DNA of 5,277 nt, taken from Chloroflexota bacterium. GTDB taxonomy: Bacteria; Chloroflexota; UBA6077; CF-72. Below, piece by piece: positions 1 to 5,277 of the stretch; within the stretch, counting starts at the first letter, position 1; each line of letters begins with the position of its first letter. Under the pieces are notes generated by a model. That model was not told the DNA's origin, did no database searches, and worked only from the letters and a program-made list of their open reading frames with translations. Location: assembly GCA_019242065.1 (NCBI GenBank), contig JAFAWJ010001173.1, positions 1 through 5,277 on the forward strand, given 5' to 3'. The position numbers and the translations under genes are program-made.

Positions 1-265
1 CGAAGCTCGGCGCAACGTCGCCATTGGCCTCAGGGGTATAGGCGGTAATGCTGTTGTCGTCGGCGTTGGAGACAAAGGGTCGGTTCTGGGCATCCAGCAC
101 AAGTCCGATGGGATCGGAGATGCCGGTGACGGAGCCAGCAATGCTTGCGACCGGCGCGGCATTGCCCGTCGCACCTGGAGCGTACTCGGTAATCGCATTG
201 CTCGTCGCGTCGACGACGTACAGCCGTCCCCTGGAATGATTGGCCACCACGCACGCGTACCGCAT
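1..265 (-). CDS. NHL-type beta-propeller protein, N-terminal part, runs off the left edge
   Basis: Read on the minus strand from an ATG at 265-263, the frame stays open to base 1, giving 88 codons with no stop. Two blade units align without gaps at a 48-residue period: residues 15-62 (LYVVDATSNAITEYAPG) and 63-88 (PFVSNADDNSITAYTPE). Both carry the pattern N-x-I-T-x-Y-x-P followed by N-x-x-A-P, which is usual in secreted NHL/SMP-30-like propellers that bind ligands or partners outside the cell. The start is odd. Residues 5-14 align with the middle of a blade (residues 53-62), there is no signal peptide and no Shine-Dalgarno, and an in-frame TGA lies directly before the ATG at 266-268. The frame upstream of that TGA is open again to about 360, but its translation does not match the blade register. 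The gene is therefore probably 5'-truncated or a remnant. The family call is fairly sure, the start is not, and no enzymatic role can be assigned. Confidence 0.6.
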   Translation of the reverse strand, partial: MRYACVVANHSRGRLYVVDATSNAITEYAPGATGNAAPVASIAGSVTGISDPIGLVLDAQNRPFVSNADDNSITAYTPEANGDVAPSF

Positions 266-382
266 TCAGCACAAGGCGACATACGTGTTTCTCCGGATGC
301 CGACCGCTCGCGCGTGCGCCATGCTCGAGTAACGGACAAGACCAGTGTTTGAAGAAGCTCAGGGAAGCCTCGAGGTGAGCCG

Positions 383-1045
383 GTGAGCACCAGGCGCGAG
401 ACAGCGGGCAGTACGCCAGTCTCTGGCGTCCTTGCTCAAGGGCGTGGACCTGTCAGGTTCGCGACCTGGCCCGCGCTGGTTGGCGCACTGGCCGTGGGTG
501 CGGCCCTGAGTTTCTGGGCCGGACCCATCATCCTCACCCGCGCTCAGGTGCTTCCGTTCACCCTCCAGATCGATACTGAGGTTGCCCGGGGCGCGGCCGC
601 GGCCAGGGGGTGGGTTGCGCCGAGTGCCATCGTCGTCGGCGTGATTGCCTTCCTGATCGGACTGGAGTGCTGGTCGGACCATGCTGCCCGGAAGATGCGG
701 CGTCGCATGGAAGTGCACACGCATTCGCAGGTGGTCTCAGCGCCACGGATTGAATCTCAGGCACGGCATTCCGCGCCTTGCAACGAAGTGTTCCAACCTG
801 AGATACGTCGCGCGCCGTCTGGCACGGTGGCCTATCGCCTCATCTACACCCCGACCTGGCAACTGGTGCGGTCGTACGCAGGCGAGGCAGCGGCGTTGGG
901 ATTCGTCCGCGATGTCGTTCGACTTGGGGGCCGGCAGGCTGCGGCGCAATTCGCGTTGCAGATGGCGGGGGATGGGGGCGAACCGACGATGGTCGCCGCG
1001 GGCGAAGAACTCATGCGGCGCGCGCTGGAGGATCGCATACTCTAG
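383..1045 (+). CDS. Hypothetical protein with two transmembrane helices
   Basis: This is a 220-residue protein that I do not recognise. It starts at a GTG preceded by GAGG at 372-375, seven bases away, and no in-frame ATG lies near the N-terminus. The N-terminal 26 residues are polar and basic. Helix 1 spans about residues 27-50 (PALVGALAVGAALSFWAGP) and helix 2 about 78-97 (APSAIVVGVIAFLIGLECW). A loop of about 27 residues joins them. Helix 2 is followed by a strongly basic stretch (HAARKMRRRME), so by the positive-inside rule both termini should be cytoplasmic and the loop outside. The C-terminal 75 residues look like a folded, mostly helical region that is rich in alanine (VRDVVRLGGRQAAAQFALQM) and ends with ELMRRALEDRIL. 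No catalytic motif is visible. The gene is divergent from the propeller fragment and convergent with the methyltransferase, so context gives no function. Confidence 0.6.
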   Translation: MSTRRETAGSTPVSGVLAQGRGPVRFATWPALVGALAVGAALSFWAGPIILTRAQVLPFTLQIDTEVARGAAAARGWVAPSAIVVGVIAFLIGLECWSDHAARKMRRRMEVHTHSQVVSAPRIESQARHSAPCNEVFQPEIRRAPSGTVAYRLIYTPTWQLVRSYAGEAAALGFVRDVVRLGGRQAAAQFALQMAGDGGEPTMVAAGEELMRRALEDRIL

Positions 1046-1114
1046 CTGAACCCGTCAGGGCGTTCGGCGACTTCGGGCGGCAAGCGTCGTCGCGTCTGGG
1101 GTCGGTTCCGGGTG

Positions 1115-1630
1115 TCAGCGCGTCGCGGTGGCCGCGTTGATGATGAGGACGTAGACGCCCTGCCAGGCGACAGACCGCAACCCTGCGCTGTGCAGCAGCC
1201 TGGTGGCTCGCTGTCTGGTGCGGGCCTTTGCGCGGCGGCCGACGAGCAGGGTCGGGGTCAGCCAGAGTGAAAACAGGTCGATCAGCACGAGCTGGCCGTC
1301 CGGCTGGAAGACCCGCGCGCACTCGCGGGGTCCGGCCTCTTGATTGGACCAGTGGTCAAATGAGGTTGTGCTCACAACGAGATCGAAGGTGGCATCCCGG
1401 TAGGGAAGTTGTTCGGCGAAGTGCAGACGGCGGTAGGTGCTGGATGAGGCGGCGATTGCGATCATGGAGGCGGCGGGATCGACGCCGTCGAGTTGGTCGG
1501 CGGTGGCACAGCGGCTCGCTAGGATCCTCAACAGGTAGCCCGTTCCGCAGCCGATGTCGAGTACCCGCTGGGGATCGGGGCGTGTGCGCGGTGACGCACT
1601 TATCTGCCCTGGGCCGAGGGTATGCGGCAT
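1115..1630 (-). CDS. Class I SAM-dependent methyltransferase
   Basis: The 171-residue product has the motifs of the UbiE/Methyltransf_11 group. Motif I, the SAM-binding glycine loop, is VLDIGCGTGYLL at residues 23-34. The acidic residue that binds the ribose is D51 in LDGVDPAASMI. Motif II is LPYRDATFDLVVSTTSFDHW at residues 75-94, and a motif III-like stretch, PDGQLVLIDLF, lies at 110-120. It should transfer a methyl group from SAM to a small molecule, but the substrate cannot be read. Only 22 residues precede motif I, whereas relatives usually have an additional N-terminal helix that helps cover the substrate. In this frame an in-frame stop lies at 1691-1693 with no ATG, GTG or TTG between it and the ATG at 1630, so no longer in-frame version exists here. 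The Shine-Dalgarno is weak. The gene is divergent from the MaoC gene, 54 bp away. Confidence 0.85.
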   Translation of the reverse strand: MPHTLGPGQISASPRTRPDPQRVLDIGCGTGYLLRILASRCATADQLDGVDPAASMIAIAASSSTYRRLHFAEQLPYRDATFDLVVSTTSFDHWSNQEAGPRECARVFQPDGQLVLIDLFSLWLTPTLLVGRRAKARTRQRATRLLHSAGLRSVAWQGVYVLIINAATATR

Positions 1631-1671
1631 CCCGGCGACAGGATGCGCACGGTGTGAAAGCGCGTGACAAT

Positions 1672-1676
1672 AGGAG
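1672..1676 (+). promoter_or_regulatory. Ribosome binding site of the MaoC-like gene
   Basis: AGGAG lies eight bases before the ATG at 1685. It decides the start in favour of that ATG over the in-frame GTG at 1664, which has no comparable site and would place this AGGAG inside the gene. Confidence 0.75.
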
Positions 1677-1684
1677 TCGACACG

Positions 1685-2221
1685 ATGTCCTCAGAACATG
1701 TCAATCCGATATCTGCTGGATTTGCATCGGCGACCGATGGCACGGCGCCCTTGCCCGTACAAGCTGATGGCCTCTGGCTTGACGATCTCGTCGAACAGCA
1801 GACCTTTCGCAGTGACACCTACGCGGTCACACCGGAGGAAATTGCCGAGTTCGCGCGTCGCTACGACCCGCAGCCGTTTCATCTGGATGAGGTGCAAGCT
1901 CGGGGTACGTTCTTTGACGGCCTGGCTGCCAGCGGGTGGCTCACGGCGGCGATCACGATGCGGCTGCTGGTCGCTTCGCTGCCGATCGCGACAGGCATCA
2001 TCGGCTCCGACATTTCGCTGAAATGGCCGAGTGCGACCAGAGCTGGGGACATCCTTCACCTTGAAATCCGCATCAATACGATTGCACGATCCAGCTCGCG
2101 GCCAGGGCGAGGTAGCGTGGGTCTCGGGTTTGAAACGGTCAATCAACATGGAGAAGTGCGGCAGCAGGTGACGGCGCGTCTCATAGCGTGGCAACGGCCG
2201 CGATCGGCTGGCTCGAGTTGA
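1685..2221 (+). CDS. MaoC-like hot-dog dehydratase/hydratase
   Basis: The 178-residue protein is a single hot-dog domain of the MaoC/(R)-specific enoyl-CoA hydratase family, which adds water to, or removes it from, acyl-CoA or related thioesters. The signature YDPQPFHLDE contains D61 and H66. Their five-residue spacing matches the catalytic Asp31/His36 pair of PhaJ-type hydratases. FFDGLAASGWLTAAITMRLL (residues 76-95) supplies the small-residue turn and the central hot-dog helix, and KWPSATRAGDILHLEI is the typical overhang-to-strand segment. The recognised domain begins near residue 30 (LWLDDLVEQQTFRSDTY). The first 29 residues are a low-complexity extension not usual in the family, although the good AGGAG supports the ATG at 1685. 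A TTG at codon 23 is a weaker alternative start. Neighbours do not reveal the substrate. Fatty-acid breakdown or a polyketide-like or CoA-thioester pathway are both possible. The catalytic residues appear intact. Confidence 0.88.
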   Translation: MSSEHVNPISAGFASATDGTAPLPVQADGLWLDDLVEQQTFRSDTYAVTPEEIAEFARRYDPQPFHLDEVQARGTFFDGLAASGWLTAAITMRLLVASLPIATGIIGSDISLKWPSATRAGDILHLEIRINTIARSSSRPGRGSVGLGFETVNQHGEVRQQVTARLIAWQRPRSAGSS

Positions 2222-2315
2222 TCTGGCGTCGGCGAGTACGCCTCGTCGACGCTGCTCGTGCTCTTCATAGGCTGGCTTCAGGGGTGTAGTCGTCAGGGCT
2301 CGGCGCCGACAGGTT

Positions 2316-2346
2316 TGCCTGCGGCAGCTCGGTGCCGGTGCAGGTA
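2316..2346. terminator. Imperfect hairpin between convergent genes, possible terminator
   Basis: CCTGC at 2318-2322 pairs with GCAGG at 2340-2344, and GGCA at 2323-2326 with TGCC at 2333-2336. The loop is six bases and there is a three-base bulge at 2337-2339. It lies in the 181-bp gap where the MaoC (plus) and SnoaL (minus) genes converge, a place where a bidirectional terminator would be useful. There is no T-run on either side, so it is not a classical intrinsic terminator. I see no gene in the rest of this gap. Confidence 0.3.
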
Positions 2347-2402
2347 GCTGCGATGGTCCGGACACGGCAGCCGCCGGGCGATCGCTATGAGGTAAGTACC
2401 GT

Positions 2403-2831
2403 CTACCCGCGTTTGCCCAGGATGTCCTCGACATGGCGCTGCTTGAAGAGCCAACGGCCGTCGACCTTCACCAGCACATCCTGGTACTCGCTGAGGCCGC
2501 CGATGCTCAGCTCGCCGTGATCGGTCTCGTGGATCCGAAAGGAATTCGTGCGAACCGTGCAGCGGTCGGCGGCGCCCTCGATGGCCGAGCCGCCGACGAA
2601 GTGCCGTCCGCGCCCGCTACCGCTCCGACGGCCGGCGCCGAGGCGCTCGAAGTGACGCCGTATCTCGTCCTGTCCCTCACAGTGTCCGAGGACTGTGTCG
2701 AAGACGCCGTCTTCCACGAAGTTCTTCACGAACCCTTCGATGTCCCAGTCGTCGAGAAAGTGATTCTGCGTGGCAATGAGGCCTACGATGGCCGTGCGAT
2801 CCTCGGCGGTCAAGGGGCTGGATTGAGGCAT
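2403..2831 (-). CDS. SnoaL/NTF2-like domain protein
   Basis: The 142-residue product has the length and layout of the SnoaL-like alpha+beta cone fold. The N-terminal helix region TAEDRTAIVGLIATQNHFLD (residues 8-27) leads to DIEGFVKNFVEDGVFDT (30-46), where the family has the first strand after the helices. GQDEIRRHFERL (53-64) is the usual third helix, and the C-terminal strands include YQDVLVKVDGRWLFKQRHVE (116-135). Family members include polyketide cyclases, isomerases, dehydratases and non-catalytic small-molecule binders, so the reaction cannot be stated. Residues 65-82 are a glycine/arginine-rich loop (RRSGSGRGR) before the first long strand. The ATG at 2831 is preceded by AGGAG (CTCCT at 2841-2845 on the plus strand) with nine bases of spacing, which fixes the start. 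The gene is divergent from the PhzF-like gene and may share its control region. Confidence 0.82.
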   Translation of the reverse strand: MPQSSPLTAEDRTAIVGLIATQNHFLDDWDIEGFVKNFVEDGVFDTVLGHCEGQDEIRRHFERLGAGRRSGSGRGRHFVGGSAIEGAADRCTVRTNSFRIHETDHGELSIGGLSEYQDVLVKVDGRWLFKQRHVEDILGKRG

Positions 2832-2840
2832 GCTCGTTAT

Positions 2841-2845
2841 CTCCT
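2841..2845 (-). promoter_or_regulatory. Ribosome binding site of the SnoaL-like gene
   Basis: The minus strand reads AGGAG here, nine bases before the ATG at 2831. It supports the assigned start and the reality of this gene over the overlapping plus-strand frame. Confidence 0.7.
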
Positions 2846-2877
2846 GTTTGGGTTTGCCGCGGACGGGGGCGCCTGGC

Positions 2878-2891
2878 TACCGTCAACGGTA
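2878..2891. promoter_or_regulatory. Palindrome TACCGT-CA-ACGGTA at the PhzF start, possible operator
   Basis: Six-base arms pair perfectly around a two-base centre. The right arm ends on the A of the PhzF start codon, in the place where a Shine-Dalgarno would be expected; that gene has no good one. The minus strand of the centre reads TTGACG, close to a -35 box for the divergent SnoaL gene, though no matching -10 box is visible 16-18 bases further on. The position fits a repressor-binding site that controls both genes, but this is inferred from symmetry and position only. Confidence 0.4.
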
Positions 2892-3814
2892 TGTCACCGC
2901 GCCGCTATCGCTTCGTCCAGGTCGACGTGTTCACCGATCAGCTCTTTGGCGGTAATCAGCTTGCTGTGTTCCTCGACCCTGAGGGGCTCACCGACCAGGA
3001 GATGCAGGCCATTGCCCAGGAAATGAACTTCGCGGAGACTACGTTTGTCTTGCCTTCGACCACGGCGGCGGCAGCGGCTCGCGTTCGCATTTTCACACCT
3101 GGCCGCGAGCTACCCTTTGCGGGCCATCCGACCGTCGGTACGACCTGGGTGCTGGCCAATCAGCATCGGCTGCCAGCACCGTCTGGAGGCGGGAAACTGG
3201 CACTGGAGGAGGGGATTGGCCTGGTGCCGGTGCGATTAGAGGGTGATCCCGACGCACCGAGCGTGGTGTGGATGTCGCACGGCGATGCGCGTTTCGGGCC
3301 GCCGGTGGCCAGCCGAGGCCTGGTGGCGGAGGCGCTGGGCCTGGTCGAATCGGATCTGTTACCCGACCAGCCGATCTGCAGTGGGACAACCGGTGTGTCA
3401 TTCCTGTACGTGCCGCTGCGGACGCCCCAAATTGTGGATCGAGTGCGAGCCAACCTGTCCGCCCTGCCCGACGACGTGTTTGACGGAGAGCGCAGCGGCG
3501 TCTTCGTCTTTGCGCCCGACCCGGGCCGGGGTGCGGCCAGCGTGTACTCGCGGATGTTTGCCGGTGAGACGCTGGGGGTGCCAGAGGACGCCGCCACTGG
3601 CTCTGCGAGCGGTCCGCTCGGCGCATATATTGCCGAACGGGGTGTATTGCATGTGCACGATCCCATCGAGATCGTGAGTTTGCAAGGCAAGCGGATGGGC
3701 CGGCCAAGCACCATCCGAATCCGTCTGGACTTGCGCGACGGACATGCCACCAACATCGCCGTCGGTGGCGGCGTGGTGCCGGTCCTCGAAGGCGAGTTGA
3801 CGCTGCGCGACTGA
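2891..3814 (+). CDS. PhzF-family phenazine-biosynthesis-like isomerase
   Basis: The 307-residue protein is a member of the PhzF family, which has two pseudo-symmetric domains of the diaminopimelate epimerase fold. PhzF itself isomerises trans-2,3-dihydro-3-hydroxyanthranilate, but most relatives act on unknown substrates. Signatures are present in the right order. VDVFTDQLFGGNQLAVF at residues 11-27 is the N-terminal motif. E49 in MNFAETTFVLP corresponds to the catalytic glutamate (Glu45 in PhzF). RELPFAGHPTVGTTWVL contains H79, matching His74. DAATGSASGPLGAY at 233-246 contains D233, matching Asp208. The acid/base residues therefore appear intact. The length is slightly above the usual 260-300. 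The start is the only one available in frame downstream of the SnoaL start, although the Shine-Dalgarno is poor and a palindrome abuts the ATG. No other phenazine gene is present, so a phenazine role is not supported. Confidence 0.92.
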   Translation: MSPRRYRFVQVDVFTDQLFGGNQLAVFLDPEGLTDQEMQAIAQEMNFAETTFVLPSTTAAAAARVRIFTPGRELPFAGHPTVGTTWVLANQHRLPAPSGGGKLALEEGIGLVPVRLEGDPDAPSVVWMSHGDARFGPPVASRGLVAEALGLVESDLLPDQPICSGTTGVSFLYVPLRTPQIVDRVRANLSALPDDVFDGERSGVFVFAPDPGRGAASVYSRMFAGETLGVPEDAATGSASGPLGAYIAERGVLHVHDPIEIVSLQGKRMGRPSTIRIRLDLRDGHATNIAVGGGVVPVLEGELTLRD

Positions 3815-4271
3815 GCGAGCTCGGCCGCGAGTGGGTGACGGGTGAGGGGTACACGGAGAACTCTGGGGTACATGGGAATGTGAGCAGCCGGAACTTTGCT
3901 GTTCTGGCCGATCAGGTTGGGTGGATTGCGTTGGGGCGCGGGCGGCCGGCTGCTTCGACTCTGGGAGTTGACCTGGCCGATTGGACACGCCTGTCCGCCC
4001 TGGAGCGGTACCAGGCAGAGGCGCCTGGAGAGTAACCTGGATTGAAACGCGGGGCTGCTGCAGACCGGTGCGATGTGCAATCGGGTGATGGGCCAGCTGT
4101 TGTCATCTCGATCCAGCCATGGGCATCGGGCAAGAGGACTCAAGCATCAAGGGCCGCCGTTCGCGGCACCCGCCCGTCCACCCCGGTCGGAGAAGCGCGC
4201 GCGGCGTGCGGAGCGTCGCGGCCACTGACAAGGCAGTCCCGCAGCCGTTGCTGGTCTGGACAAACTCGGTG
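3815..4271. other. 457-bp region without a convincing gene
   Basis: This gap separates the converging PhzF-like and racemase genes. The best candidate inside is a plus-strand frame from GTG 3835 to TAA 4035 (66 residues). Its C-terminal half looks protein-like (NFAVLADQVGWIALGRG, then LADWTRLSALERYQAE), but it has no Shine-Dalgarno, no family I recognise and only a mild coding bias in base composition. Other frames here are rich in Arg, Ser and Pro and look like noise. A small stem (CTCG-GCCG-CGAG) lies just after the PhzF stop and is too weak to call a terminator. I see no tRNA, repeat array or mobile element. Confidence 0.5.
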
Positions 4272-5030
4272 CTAGGCGCTGGATCCATAGATACGCGCCA
4301 GACCGGGTGGCAGATCCGTGATGTTCCTGGTCAGCACGGGCCGGTACAGGTTGCGTTTGCTCATGCGAGCGTGGGCCAGCGCCAGTGCACCCACCAGGCT
4401 GACGCCCGCGGCAACCGCGTCGATCACGGGCACGCGGACGCGCTCCGCCACCGCCGCCTGCAAACCGGCCATGCCGGCACAGCCCAGCAGGATCACTTCG
4501 GCCCCGTCTTGTGCGACCGCGAGCTCCGCCTGCTCCGCAAGATGTTGCAGCACCTCCTGGTGCGGCAAGCGGTCGAGATCCAGGACGGCGAGCCCGGAGC
4601 TGCGCACCGACGCGCAGCGCTCGTGCACACCCAGCGACCGCACACCATCGGTCAGCAGCGGTTCCCAGCGCGGGGACGTCGTCACGATGCTGAAGCGAGC
4701 GCCGAGCGGCAGCGCGTACAGCACCGATGCCTCGAAGATCCCCATCGTCGGAATCTCGAGCGCTTCGCGAATGCCCTCGATCGCTACGTGCTGGCTGAAA
4801 CAGGCGACGACGATCCCGTCATACCGATCGGCCACCCGCATGATGGTCTCCAGGGTCCAGTAGGCACTGACGATCTCGTCGAATCGACCTTCGATCGACT
4901 CCGGACCACAACTGGGGCAGAGGGTATCGACATCGACTCCGAGCGCCTGTGCGGCGGACTCCGCGGAGACGCGAATGGTCGAAGTCATTGCCTGACTGGT
5001 GTTGGGATTGACGACCAGCAGCCGGGACAT
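4272..5030 (-). CDS. Asp/Glu/hydantoin racemase-family protein
   Basis: The 252-residue protein matches the cofactor-independent Asp/Glu/hydantoin racemase family, in which two cysteines exchange the alpha-proton of the substrate. The N-terminus LLVVNPNTSQAMT (residues 4-16) and CGPESIEGRFDE (41-52) are hallmarks of the hydantoin racemase/DCG1 branch. Catalytic cysteines are C77 in VVACFSQH and C184 in LLGCAGMAGL, at nearly the same positions as Cys76 and Cys181 of characterised hydantoin racemases. Length is typical (about 240-250). After the first cysteine, most relatives I know have GDPGL or similar, while this protein has SQHVAIEG, so the substrate may differ from 5-substituted hydantoins. 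The start gives the standard N-terminus, but the upstream bases show no Shine-Dalgarno. No hydantoinase or carbamoylase lies in the window. The region upstream seems to belong to a divergent gene. Confidence 0.88.
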   Translation of the reverse strand: MSRLLVVNPNTSQAMTSTIRVSAESAAQALGVDVDTLCPSCGPESIEGRFDEIVSAYWTLETIMRVADRYDGIVVACFSQHVAIEGIREALEIPTMGIFEASVLYALPLGARFSIVTTSPRWEPLLTDGVRSLGVHERCASVRSSGLAVLDLDRLPHQEVLQHLAEQAELAVAQDGAEVILLGCAGMAGLQAAVAERVRVPVIDAVAAGVSLVGALALAHARMSKRNLYRPVLTRNITDLPPGLARIYGSSA

Positions 5031-5044
5031 CGGTGGACCGGGTC

Positions 5045-5050
5045 ACTATA
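5045..5050 (-). promoter_or_regulatory. Possible -10 box of the racemase gene
   Basis: The minus strand reads TATAGT 14 bases before the racemase ATG. Transcription would start only some 7-8 bases upstream of the ATG, which fits a near-leaderless message and the missing Shine-Dalgarno. No convincing -35 box is found 16-18 bases further upstream, so confidence is low. Confidence 0.25.
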
Positions 5051-5099
5051 CTGCTCCGACCGGTGAATCCAGGTCTGTATCGTCGCAGCCCGCCCGAGA

Positions 5100-5277
5100 G
5101 TGACGGCCTCTCGGCATGGGAGGGTCCTCGACCTGAACGCCATTGTCGACATTGACCACGGCATTCTCGACACCTGGCTTGGCCCGGACCTCAGGTCCGG
5201 CCACGTCTTGGTCCGAACGACTACTTCCTCCACCGCCGTCGCGAAGTCTTCGCATCGGACCAGGAGCGCTTCCTGAT
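5100..5277 (+). pseudogene. Possible 5' end of a divergent gene, apparently frameshifted
   Basis: From GTG 5100 the plus strand encodes VTASRHGRVLDLNAIVDIDH and then GILDTWLGPDLRSGHVLV. Beyond about 5213 this frame turns into Ser/Thr-rich noise and stops at 5274-5276. The neighbouring frame then reads PNDYFLHRRREVFASDQERF to the window edge without a start codon of its own. Both pieces have the base pattern of real genes in a GC-rich genome, with mostly G/C third positions and AT-rich second positions. A one-base loss near 5213 would join them into one open frame. I do not recognise the product. It could be a genuine frameshift, a sequencing error next to the hairpin at 5184-5200, or a chance impression. 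A minus-strand reading of the end region is also open, so strand is not certain. Confidence 0.3.
5184..5200. repeat. Perfect inverted repeat CCGGACCT-C-AGGTCCGG
   Basis: Eight-base arms flank a single central C, giving a 17-bp near-perfect dyad. As RNA it would fold into a seven-pair GC-rich stem with a TCA loop. It lies about 155 bp upstream of the racemase ATG and inside, or just before, the suspected divergent gene. It may be an operator, a structural element, or simply part of a coding sequence. Confidence 0.5.

Noticed and set aside
1046..1114. Terminator between the membrane-protein and methyltransferase genes
   Set aside because: The 69-bp convergent gap has no stem of useful length and no T-run.
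1664..1684. GTG at 1664 as the MaoC start
   Set aside because: The ATG at 1685 has AGGAG at ideal spacing, and the GTG has no site.
1691..2434. Minus-strand open frame of 247 codons
   Set aside because: It is antisense to the MaoC gene and dominated by Arg, and overlaps the end of the SnoaL gene.
2433..3026. Plus-strand open frame of 197 codons
   Set aside because: It runs antisense through the SnoaL gene, which has domain motifs and a good ribosome binding site, and then overlaps the PhzF start in another frame.
2891..3814. Phenazine biosynthesis cluster
   Set aside because: Only a PhzF-family member is present. PhzF relatives are widespread without phenazine production, and no PhzA, B, D, E or G homolog is in the window.
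3160..4143. Minus-strand open frame of 327 codons
   Set aside because: Most of it lies opposite the PhzF gene, with a composition rich in Pro, Ser and Arg. It is a shadow of that gene.
4119..5066. Plus-strand open frame of 315 codons
   Set aside because: It is antisense to the racemase gene, whose family motifs are unambiguous. The frame is rich in Arg, Gln and His and has no recognisable motif.
5046..5255. Minus-strand frame of 69 codons ending 15 bp before the racemase start
   Set aside because: The spacing looks operon-like, but the product is a Gly/Asp/Arg-rich string without a fold pattern, and the third-position G+C is lower than in the competing frames.

Overview
The window comes from a high-GC bacterium. 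G+C looks to be in the low to mid 60s by eye, and codon third positions are mostly G or C but not at the extreme seen in Streptomyces. The gene set is soil-bacterium-like: an NHL-type beta-propeller, a MaoC hydratase, a SnoaL-like protein, a PhzF-like isomerase and a hydantoin-racemase-like protein. Actinomycetota or Chloroflexota would fit, but nothing here fixes the phylum. I see no rRNA, tRNA, CRISPR array, insertion sequence or phage gene.

Layout, left to right. (1) 1-265, minus: the N-terminal part of a beta-propeller protein that runs off the left edge. It begins in the middle of a blade with no signal peptide, so its 5' end looks lost or displaced. (2) 383-1045, plus: an unrecognised protein with two membrane helices and a soluble C-terminal half. 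(3) 1115-1630, minus: a class I SAM-dependent methyltransferase with a short N-terminus. (4) 1685-2221, plus: a MaoC-like hot-dog hydratase, divergent from the methyltransferase across 54 bp. (5) 2403-2831, minus: a SnoaL/NTF2-like protein convergent with MaoC. The 181-bp gap between them holds an imperfect hairpin. (6) 2891-3814, plus: a PhzF-family isomerase, divergent from SnoaL across 59 bp, with a 14-bp palindrome that ends on the A of its start codon. (7) 3815-4271: 457 bp with no convincing gene. (8) 4272-5030, minus: an Asp/Glu/hydantoin racemase-family protein with both catalytic cysteines. (9) 5031-5277: upstream sequence of the racemase gene with traces of a divergent plus-strand gene, apparently frameshifted close to a perfect 8+1+8 inverted repeat.

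The genes alternate in direction almost one by one, so there is no long operon. The methyltransferase/MaoC and SnoaL/PhzF pairs are tight divergent pairs that could share control regions. The four enzyme families fit small-molecule or acyl-CoA metabolism, but no shared pathway can be read from the sequence. The clearest non-coding signals are the palindrome at the PhzF start and the inverted repeat at 5184-5200. I did not find strong evidence for an undescribed multi-gene system.
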